A DNA stretch of 18,947 nt from UBA6987 sp045616945 (lineage in GTDB: Bacteria; Bacillota; Clostridia; Lachnospirales; Lachnospiraceae). The position numbers and the translations under genes were made by a program. Positions 1-5,462 of this stretch are shown here, in pieces. How positions within the stretch are numbered: the first letter of the stretch is position 1; each line of letters begins with the position of its first letter. A model generated the notes under the pieces. That model did no database searches. It saw only the letters and a list, made by a program, of their open reading frames with translations, and was not told the DNA's origin. The stretch lies in NCBI GenBank assembly GCA_045616945.1, contig JAZLHR010000068.1:1-18947 (forward strand), written 5' to 3'.

Positions 1-149
1 TTCGGTCCGACCTGCGCCCAGCTCTGTTTTTATGAGCAGGTCGACTGGGCTTAGGTGAGTTTTTTGCGCCTTGCCCGAAATGAGTAAAAAACATGCGAAT
101 CATTTCTCATCTAAGGCTTGACATATCACCGCTGGGCTTACAGGAAGCA
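1..149. other. Gene-free left edge with extensive inverted repeats, possible structured RNA (unassigned)
   Basis: No plausible coding sequence is visible here. The segment is rich in complementary stretches. CTTAGGTGAG (50-59) can pair with CTCATCTAAG (106-115) over 10 bp with one G-U. Directly inside it, six T (60-65) face six A (86-91). GACCTGC (8-14) pairs with GCAGGTC (36-42), and GCCCAG (16-21) can alternatively pair with CTGGGC (45-50). CTGGGCTTA occurs twice (45-53 and 132-140), each copy followed by GCCCGAAA (73-80 and 151-158). I looked for RNase P, tmRNA, SRP RNA and common riboswitch signatures and could not match any with confidence. The strand is undecided and the element may extend past the window edge. 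Confidence 0.35.
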
Positions 150-184
150 AGCCCGAAAAGCGCCGTACAGACGATTTTCGGGCT
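150..184 (-). terminator. Strong hairpin downstream of the SH3b protein gene
   Basis: A perfect 10-bp inverted repeat, AGCCCGAAAA (150-159) and TTTTCGGGCT (175-184), encloses a 15-nt loop that could fold further (CGT/ACG). It lies 30 bp past the stop of the minus-strand SH3b gene, so a terminator is the simplest reading. No clear T tract follows in either direction, which makes it non-canonical. It could also be the last helix of the structured segment to its left. Confidence 0.4.
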
Positions 185-214
185 GTCATCATTATTTCGA
201 AAGCAGCCGAAGCA

Positions 215-1795
215 TTACGGCCACTGAGCCTGCAGATAATCAGCGGAGACGAAGCCGATCCCCAGAGGAGAAAGGTCTGTCTTGACCTGATACCAGTTAT
301 CAAGCTTGCCGGTGACCTGCACCGCAGTGCCTTCCGGCAGCTCCGTAAGAATATTATCGGCGATCTGAGGACCGGAGCGCAGATTGACCAGGTAGTAATT
401 GATATACATGGTCGCTTCGAACGGGATCACATTGACGAACAGAGAAAGGTAATCCTTGTAAATATACGCCGGGCTGCCATCCAAACTGATCCGGAACCAT
501 TCGTCATTATATGCGGTCACCTGCACCGCTTCATTCAAGCTCATTACGGCAATAACATTCTGCTCAGCTGTATCCGGGGCGGAACGGACATTGACAAGAT
601 TCGTGCTGACATACATGGTCTCATGCATCTCCATGAAACCGTCCGGATCCTTTGTCGGTACAACGGGATCGACGACGATCGAAGGAGACGTAGGCTGAAC
701 CGGATCGCTGCCGGTCGATTCACCCGGATCTTCCGAATCGGACGGAACAGGCAGTTCATAGATGCCCTTGCGGATATTTTCCATCAGCTTGGACAGCTTT
801 TCATCGGAGACGACCGCTTCGTTGTAGCGTCCTTCCACTTCACCGACCTTAGCGGAAATATCCTTGTCTTCGACCAGCTCCAGCAGCTTATCGTAGATCT
901 TGTTCTTGACCTGCTCGCCTGCCTCGGTGCTGCCTTCGCTCGGCGTATATTCCACGCCGGTCATCAGACGCAGCTTGCCGGAGGCTTCCGTCACGGCGTA
1001 CAGCCAGGCCTGTGAAGGCGCCAGCGTATCGATATAGACGAATTTCACGTCATAGATCACGCATACCGCATATTCACCGGCGGAAGCGCCCTTTGCCTGA
1101 TAGATCTTCATGTTTTTAAAATCTTCAAACAGACGGGACTCCAGCTCGATGGTCGTGGAATTGATCACCGCATTGCTGACGAGAACATTGCGCATAGCGG
1201 CGGAATTGCCGTTCTTTCTGGCATCGTAGTAAGAATATACGAGCTGAGACAGGGCGGAATTTTCCTCCGCCTCCGTCCAGACGGAATTGCCGTCATCGGG
1301 TTTGGACGGGGAAGAAGGATCATCATTTCCGCCGAAGCAGGACTTCAAAAGCAGCGCAAGCAGGAACACAACGACCACTGCTCCGGCAATGCACAGGAAC
1401 ATATTGCGGCGCTGCTGCTTTTCCCTGGCGCTGATAAACTTCTTTTCTTTTTCCTTTTGAAGAGCTTCTTCACCGGGATCCTTCGTTTCGGGCTCCTTCG
1501 CTGCTTTTTCGGCAGGCGCGGGCTTCTCGAACACCGTGAACTGGAGCCGATGCTCCGACTGCTTCTTTTCGCCGGAAGCAGCGGCGCTGGCCCGCACAGA
1601 TTCCGCGGAATGTTCCACAAAACGGTCAAGAAGATTGGAATCTTCGGCCGCTTCGGTCCCTTCAAACAATTCATCGTAGGCAGCAGCCGCTTTCTTTTCA
1701 GCCTTTACCTCCGAAAAATCAATATCCATAAAGCCTGTATCATCGGACTCATTCAGACTCCACTGCCAGGTCTTGCCGTCGTTCTTATTTGCCAT
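215..1795 (-). CDS. Single-pass membrane protein with two C-terminal SH3b domains
   Basis: A 526-residue protein. Residues 1-130 are charged and Ala/Glu/Lys-rich, apparently cytoplasmic. One strong transmembrane helix spans about 131-153 (CIAGAVVVVFLLALLLKS core) and is followed by a Ser/Pro/Asp linker. Residues about 170-345 form an extracytoplasmic region I do not recognise. A Pro/Ser/Asp-rich spacer (about 348-386) leads to two bacterial SH3 (SH3b) repeats at about 393-453 and 461-523, each carrying the LVNVRSAP or LVNLRSGP motif and a W-(F/Y)-x-(I/V) strand. SH3b domains commonly bind cell wall or peptide ligands, so an envelope-associated role is likely, but no catalytic domain is present. 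The start ATG at 1795 has GGGAGA (1804-1809) 8 nt upstream and a good promoter at 1855-1883. The gene is monocistronic, diverges from tRNA-Arg and has a hairpin behind it. The domain calls are firm; the function is not known. Confidence 0.85.
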   Translation of the reverse strand: MANKNDGKTWQWSLNESDDTGFMDIDFSEVKAEKKAAAAYDELFEGTEAAEDSNLLDRFVEHSAESVRASAAASGEKKQSEHRLQFTVFEKPAPAEKAAKEPETKDPGEEALQKEKEKKFISAREKQQRRNMFLCIAGAVVVVFLLALLLKSCFGGNDDPSSPSKPDDGNSVWTEAEENSALSQLVYSYYDARKNGNSAAMRNVLVSNAVINSTTIELESRLFEDFKNMKIYQAKGASAGEYAVCVIYDVKFVYIDTLAPSQAWLYAVTEASGKLRLMTGVEYTPSEGSTEAGEQVKNKIYDKLLELVEDKDISAKVGEVEGRYNEAVVSDEKLSKLMENIRKGIYELPVPSDSEDPGESTGSDPVQPTSPSIVVDPVVPTKDPDGFMEMHETMYVSTNLVNVRSAPDTAEQNVIAVMSLNEAVQVTAYNDEWFRISLDGSPAYIYKDYLSLFVNVIPFEATMYINYYLVNLRSGPQIADNILTELPEGTAVQVTGKLDNWYQVKTDLSPLGIGFVSADYLQAQWP

Positions 1796-1854
1796 AGCAT
1801 CCGTCTCCCATAATCATACATAAGCAGGGCACTTAAAGGGACACCCTCAGCTTC

Positions 1855-1883
1855 ATTTTAACAAAGCCCCCGTCAAAAGTCAA
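1855..1883 (-). promoter_or_regulatory. Sigma-A-type promoter of the SH3b protein gene
   Basis: On the minus strand, TTGACT (1883-1878) is separated by exactly 17 nt from TAAAAT (1860-1855). Each box matches 5 of 6 consensus bases. The predicted transcript starts near 1848, giving a leader of about 50 nt before the ATG at 1795. Confidence 0.7.
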
Positions 1884-1952
1884 AAGCTTTTTGGAGATAT
1901 CTTCGTCATTTTATTGCGAAGCATACTTTGATTTGAAAATTTACGAAATAGC

Positions 1953-1981
1953 TTGCTTTTTTTTCATTCCGGCTGTATACT
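1953..1981 (+). promoter_or_regulatory. Promoter of tRNA-Arg
   Basis: A -10 box TATACT (1976-1981, 5 of 6) lies 17 nt after TTGCTT (1953-1958, weak -35). Transcription would begin around 1988, a few bases before the mature tRNA 5' end at 1992. It may also serve the DUF5688 gene, because I see no separate promoter between 2064 and 2156. Confidence 0.55.
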
Positions 1982-1991
1982 CTCTTTGTTT

Positions 1992-2063
1992 GCACCAGTA
2001 GCTCAGTGGATAGAGCGGCGGCCTCCGGAGCCACAGACGTAGGTTCGATTCCTATCTGGTGTA
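1992..2063 (+). tRNA. tRNA-Arg (anticodon CCG)
   Basis: A full cloverleaf can be drawn. The acceptor is GCACCAG (1992-1998) with CTGGTGT (2056-2062), including a terminal G-U. The D stem is GCTC/GAGC (2001-2004, 2013-2016). The anticodon loop is CTCCGGA (2023-2029) with anticodon CCG (2025-2027), reading CGG. The T arm has loop TTCGATT (2044-2050). Discriminator A is at 2063. CCA is not encoded, so it must be added by the nucleotidyltransferase. The anticodon stem GCGGC/GCCAC has a C-A mismatch at its second pair (28-42), which is unusual; the variable loop has 4 nt. Confidence 0.96.
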
Positions 2064-2072
2064 TTTTTTATA

Positions 2073-2092
2073 CCCGCGACCCCCTCGGCGGG
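2073..2092 (+). other. Hairpin after tRNA-Arg
   Basis: CCCGC (2073-2077) and GCGGG (2088-2092) form a GC-only 5-bp stem with a 10-nt loop, right after the short TATTTTTTATA stretch that follows the tRNA. There is no T tract behind it, so it is at best a weak terminator or a processing structure. Confidence 0.3.
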
Positions 2093-2110
2093 CAGCCTAT
2101 ATCTTCCTCA

Positions 2111-2152
2111 CCTCCGGGCAGTTTTGTCCGGAGCCTTTCCCGTATCCGGAGG
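2111..2152 (+). promoter_or_regulatory. Alternative leader hairpins that can sequester the DUF5688 ribosome binding site
   Basis: CTCCGGGCA (2112-2120) can pair with TGTCCGGAG (2125-2133), giving a 9-bp stem with one G-U and a GTTT tetraloop. The same 5' arm, CCTCCGG (2111-2117), is also perfectly complementary to CCGGAGG (2146-2152), which contains the ribosome binding site. The two pairings exclude each other, as in translational attenuators. The pairing is seen directly; regulation is inferred. Confidence 0.4.
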
Positions 2153-2156
2153 AAGC

Positions 2157-3047
2157 ATGGACTACAAAGATTTCTGCAGCTGTCTGAAATTCAAACTATC
2201 CGATTATTTTCCCGCAAGCGCCTATTTTCATTTTTACCTTTCGCCGGGGTTCAAGGATCATACGAAAGATACTCTGGCCGTGGAAATGCCGGACGATCCG
2301 GATCCGCCGCGGCTGCTTCTGTGCGGCTATTATACGATGCATCTGGAGGGGCAGAGCATGCACCGCATCTGCATGCAGCTGGCTGCCGATTACGAAGCAG
2401 CCGTACTGCAGTGCAGCCGGCGGACAGCCCTCATCCCGCCCCTGGAATCCGTGATCGAACTGCTGGAATTCCGTCTCGTCAATTATGAGCGATGCCGTGA
2501 CTGGCTTGAAGAAGTCCCACACCGCCTTTTTCTGGATCTCGCAGTCTACTATGTGCTGCGGCGTCCGGGGCTGCGGGCCTATCCCTCCCCCATCGGCTTC
2601 AAGGAATTAATGGTCTGGCGGCTCAATGAGGATGCGCTGTACAGGATCGCCGTGAACAATATGCAGCGCTTCCATCCTCTGCAGCTGCTTCCGCTGGAAA
2701 AGATACTGTCCGGACTGCAGCGGGAATGCGGGGATCCGTATCCGCGCGGAAACCCTTCCTCCGGCAGCGATTTATTAGTGCTGACAGGCAGAGACCTTGC
2801 CGACGGCGCTTCCGTATTGGCTTATCCCGGCTGTCCCGAAAAGCTGTCGGAGCTGATGCCGGCCTATTATCTTCTGCCCTCCAGCATCCACGAATGGCTG
2901 CTCCTTCCCTGTCCTCTCTCCTTTCCGCCGACGGCCCTGGCAAACACGGTCCGGCAGATCAACCGGCGTCTTGTCAGTGAGGAAGATTTTCTGTCGGATT
3001 CCGTGTATTTGTTTACACGCGTCGAAGGCCTGCGGATCGTACGCTAG
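2157..3047 (+). CDS. DUF5688 family protein
   Basis: A 296-residue soluble protein with no signal peptide or membrane segment. Several segments fit my knowledge of DUF5688: the VPHRLFLDLAV block (120-130), LNEDALYR (156-163), an LLVLTGRDLADGAS(V)LAYPG strand pair (about 206-225), the LPSSIHEWLLLP motif (240-251) and a C-terminal VRQINRRLV...DSVYLFTR block (265-288). The biochemical role of this family is unknown to me. The ATG at 2157 is chosen because GGAGGA (2148-2153) sits just upstream; an in-frame TTG at 2124 would put the leader hairpin inside the coding region. It lies 93 nt behind tRNA-Arg with no obvious promoter of its own, so it may be read from the tRNA promoter. The next gene has its own promoter. 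Family assignment is from memory of the motifs. Confidence 0.85.
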   Translation: MDYKDFCSCLKFKLSDYFPASAYFHFYLSPGFKDHTKDTLAVEMPDDPDPPRLLLCGYYTMHLEGQSMHRICMQLAADYEAAVLQCSRRTALIPPLESVIELLEFRLVNYERCRDWLEEVPHRLFLDLAVYYVLRRPGLRAYPSPIGFKELMVWRLNEDALYRIAVNNMQRFHPLQLLPLEKILSGLQRECGDPYPRGNPSSGSDLLVLTGRDLADGASVLAYPGCPEKLSELMPAYYLLPSSIHEWLLLPCPLSFPPTALANTVRQINRRLVSEEDFLSDSVYLFTRVEGLRIVR

Positions 3048-3113
3048 GGCTCCCCGGCTGCCGCTGCATTGCATAAAATTTCCGGCGTATTCACAAAGAC
3101 ATGCCCTGCGCAC

Positions 3114-3142
3114 TTGACGAAAGATATAAAGAGAGATACAAT
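3114..3142 (+). promoter_or_regulatory. Strong sigma-A-type promoter of the DUF1846 gene
   Basis: TTGACG (3114-3119) and TACAAT (3137-3142) are separated by exactly 17 nt, each matching 5 of 6 consensus bases. The predicted start near 3149 leaves a leader of about 28 nt containing the ribosome binding site GGGAGG (3166-3171). Confidence 0.8.
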
Positions 3143-3176
3143 ACCCCGGTGCTGCGTAATGCTGCGGGAGGTGAAT

Positions 3177-4661
3177 ATGAATCGCATCGGCTTTGATAAC
3201 GACAAGTATCTGGAAATGCAGTCTCAGATGATCAATAAGCGAATCGAACATTTCGGCGGGAAACTGTATCTGGAATTCGGCGGAAAGCTGTTCGACGATT
3301 TTCATGCATCCCGCGTTCTGCCCGGCTTCCGTCCCGACAGCAAGATCCGTATGCTGAAGCAGCTGAAGGACAAAGCCGAGATCATCATCGTCATCAACTC
3401 CGACGATATCGAAAAGAACAAGGTCCGCGGCGATCTGGGCATCACCTATGACCTGGACGTTCTCCGCCTCATCGATGCCTTCCGCGGCAATGAGCTCTAT
3501 GTCAGCGGCGTCGTTCTTACGCACTACGCCGGTCAGCCTTCCGCAGATGCCTTCTGCAAACGTCTGGAGGCTCTTCAGGTAAAGACTTACCGTCATTATC
3601 TGATCCCGGGATATCCTTCCGATATCGAGACCATCGTCAGCGAAAACGGATACGGCAAGAACGATTATGTCGAAACCACCCGTTCTCTGGTCGTCGTGAC
3701 CGCTCCCGGACCCGGCAGCGGCAAGATGGCCACCTGTCTTTCCCAGCTTTACCATGAAAATCTGCGCGGCGTCAAAGCCGGTTATGCCAAATTCGAGACC
3801 TTCCCGATCTGGAATCTTTCACTAAAGCATCCCGTCAATCTGGCTTACGAAGCGGCGACTGCCGATCTGAACGACGTCAATATGATCGACCCCTTCCATC
3901 TGGAAGCACACGGTGTCACCGCCGTCAACTACAACCGCGACGTAGAAATATTCCCTGTCCTCCAGGCCATGTTTACGCAGATCTTCGGGGACTGCCCTTA
4001 TAAATCCCCCACCGATATGGGCGTCAATATGGCCGAATACTGCATCATCGACGATGAAGCGGTCCGTGCCGCGGCCAAGCAGGAAATCATCCGCCGCTAC
4101 TATGCCGCACTCTGCGACAAGCGTATGGGCTACGGCTCCGACGATGTCATCAGCAAGATCAGGCTCCTGATGCAGCAGGCACAGACTTCCGCCGATGATC
4201 GCAAGGTCGTTGCGGCCGCATTGGAACGCGCGCAGGCCACCGGCAATCCGGCTGTCGCGATCGAATTAAACGACGGGCGGATCGTAACGGGAAAGACCTC
4301 CGATCTGCTGGGGGCCGCCTCTGCAGCGATCCTGAATGCTCTGAAAGCGCTGGGCAATATTCCCGATTCCACCCTGCTGATGGCTCCCGGGATCATTTCC
4401 CCCATTTGCCATTTGAAGACGGCTCACCTCGGCAACCACAATCCCCGACTGCATACGGACGAGGTACTTATCGCTCTCACGATCTGCGCCAGCATGTATC
4501 CGGATGCCGAAGCGGCGATGGAACAGCTGGCCAATCTGGCCGGCTGCGAGGCACATTCCACAGTCATCCTCTCGCAGGTCGATATGAACACCTTCAAAAA
4601 GCTGGGGATGCATATTACCTGTGAGCCCAAGCATCAGACCAAGAAGCTCTTCCATCATTGA
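3177..4661 (+). CDS. DUF1846 (UPF0371) family protein
   Basis: A 494-residue protein matching the usual length of DUF1846. It begins MNRIGFDNDKYLEMQS and carries family segments: HFGGKLYLEFGGKLFDD (about 26-41), RVLPGFRPDSKI, and a glycine-rich APGPGSGK loop at 176-183 that resembles a nucleotide-binding P-loop. Further segments are KFETFPIWNL and a C-terminal CEPKHQTKKLFHH tail. Structures exist for the family but its reaction is not established as far as I know. The ATG at 3177 is preceded by GGGAGG (3166-3171) with 5-nt spacing; the longer frame opening at 3069 starts upstream of the promoter and cannot be the real start. Monocistronic: own promoter before it, bidirectional terminator after it. 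Confidence 0.93.
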   Translation: MNRIGFDNDKYLEMQSQMINKRIEHFGGKLYLEFGGKLFDDFHASRVLPGFRPDSKIRMLKQLKDKAEIIIVINSDDIEKNKVRGDLGITYDLDVLRLIDAFRGNELYVSGVVLTHYAGQPSADAFCKRLEALQVKTYRHYLIPGYPSDIETIVSENGYGKNDYVETTRSLVVVTAPGPGSGKMATCLSQLYHENLRGVKAGYAKFETFPIWNLSLKHPVNLAYEAATADLNDVNMIDPFHLEAHGVTAVNYNRDVEIFPVLQAMFTQIFGDCPYKSPTDMGVNMAEYCIIDDEAVRAAAKQEIIRRYYAALCDKRMGYGSDDVISKIRLLMQQAQTSADDRKVVAAALERAQATGNPAVAIELNDGRIVTGKTSDLLGAASAAILNALKALGNIPDSTLLMAPGIISPICHLKTAHLGNHNPRLHTDEVLIALTICASMYPDAEAAMEQLANLAGCEAHSTVILSQVDMNTFKKLGMHITCEPKHQTKKLFHH

Positions 4662-4681
4662 TTTCCGCATATATACAAAAT

Positions 4682-4714
4682 AAGGCCTGTACCGACACGA
4701 TCGGCACAGGCTTT
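4682..4714. terminator. Bidirectional terminator between the DUF1846 gene and the IspD/TarI-type gene
   Basis: AAGGCCTGTACCGA (4682-4695) pairs with TCGGCACAGGCTTT (4701-4714) around the loop CACGA. The stem is 14 positions long with one A-C mismatch and one G-T. On the plus strand it is followed by the T-rich ttatttatta; on the minus strand it is followed by TTATTTTGTATATA. It sits 20 bp after the DUF1846 stop and 13 bp after the stop of the convergent cytidylyltransferase gene. Confidence 0.85.
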
Positions 4715-4727
4715 ATTTATTATCGAA

Positions 4728-5432
4728 TCATTCATGTAATGTCAAAAACGCTCCGGCAGCGGAAAGATCGTCCGGCGAGGTGATCTTGATATTCCTTTCC
4801 AGCCCCCGTACCAGGCAGACGGGAAGATTCCGGACCGAATAGACGCCGCAGCAATCGGTCAGCCGGCTGCGTTCCTGTGCGGAAAGGGAGCCGTACAGAG
4901 TCAGCCATTCCTTTGCGGGAAAGCTTTGCGGCGTCTGCACGCGGTACACGCCTGTGCGGTCCAGCAATTTATCACAGAAGGCCCCGTTTTCGGAATACAG
5001 AAGCGAATCATGGCAGGGGATGACCGTATTCACACAGCCATATCGTTCAGCGGCCTCGATATTTGCCTGCAAAAGTGATTTCGTAATAAAAGGCCTTACC
5101 GCATCGTGCGTCACGGCTATATCGTTATCACTGAAAGACCGTTCCGACTGCAGCGCAATGAGTGCCAGACGCACGGTTTCATTTCTTTCGCTGCCGCCGG
5201 GTACGATCCGAACATTGCGGGCATCCGGAAAATAGTCACGCACCAGACCGGAAGCATATTCCACCCAATCGGGATGTACGCCGACCGCGACCCGGTCAAA
5301 TAAAGAAGAAGCCAGAAAGACTTCCAGCGTGAGTATCAGAATCGGCTTATCTCCCAGCTGAAGAAACTGCTTGGGGATATCGGCCCCCATACGAGCCCCG
5401 ACACCGCCTGCTACGATCACTCCGTAAATCAT
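4728..5432 (-). CDS. IspD/TarI family cytidylyltransferase (MEP or polyol-phosphate cytidylyltransferase)
   Basis: A 234-residue nucleotidyltransferase that should transfer CMP from CTP onto a sugar or polyol phosphate. Visible motifs are the CTP-binding GGVGARMGADIPKQ loop (9-22), GGSERNETV (79-87), THDAVRPF (108-115), VYRVQTPQSF (162-171) and NIKITSPDDL (214-223). These are shared by IspD (methylerythritol phosphate pathway) and TarI (ribitol-5-phosphate cytidylyltransferase, teichoic acid synthesis). Several details, such as FDRVAVGVHPDW, the RNET block, LTDCCGVYS where IspD usually has TDD, and VRGLERNIKIT, remind me more of TarI. No ispF or tarJ neighbour helps decide. The ATG at 5432 has AAGGAG (5443-5438) at 5-nt spacing, better than the upstream TTG at 5453. 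It follows pnp after 30 bp and is probably its co-transcribed last gene, ending in the shared terminator. Confidence 0.88.
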   Translation of the reverse strand: MIYGVIVAGGVGARMGADIPKQFLQLGDKPILILTLEVFLASSLFDRVAVGVHPDWVEYASGLVRDYFPDARNVRIVPGGSERNETVRLALIALQSERSFSDNDIAVTHDAVRPFITKSLLQANIEAAERYGCVNTVIPCHDSLLYSENGAFCDKLLDRTGVYRVQTPQSFPAKEWLTLYGSLSAQERSRLTDCCGVYSVRNLPVCLVRGLERNIKITSPDDLSAAGAFLTLHE

Positions 5433-5462
5433 TCCGGCTCCTTTTTGACTCAAAAGACTGAA

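Noticed and set aside
1..149. RNase P RNA, tmRNA or SRP RNA at the left edge
   Set aside because: The GGGCTTAC segment (134-141) superficially recalls the RNase P 3' end, but the conserved ACAGAA and GAGGAAAGTCC elements are missing; there is no tRNA-like end for tmRNA and no GGAAGGAAGCAGCC-type SRP loop.
5433..5453. Upstream TTG start for the IspD/TarI-type gene
   Set aside because: The internal ATG at 5432 has a well-placed AAGGAG and gives the usual MIYGVIVAGG start.
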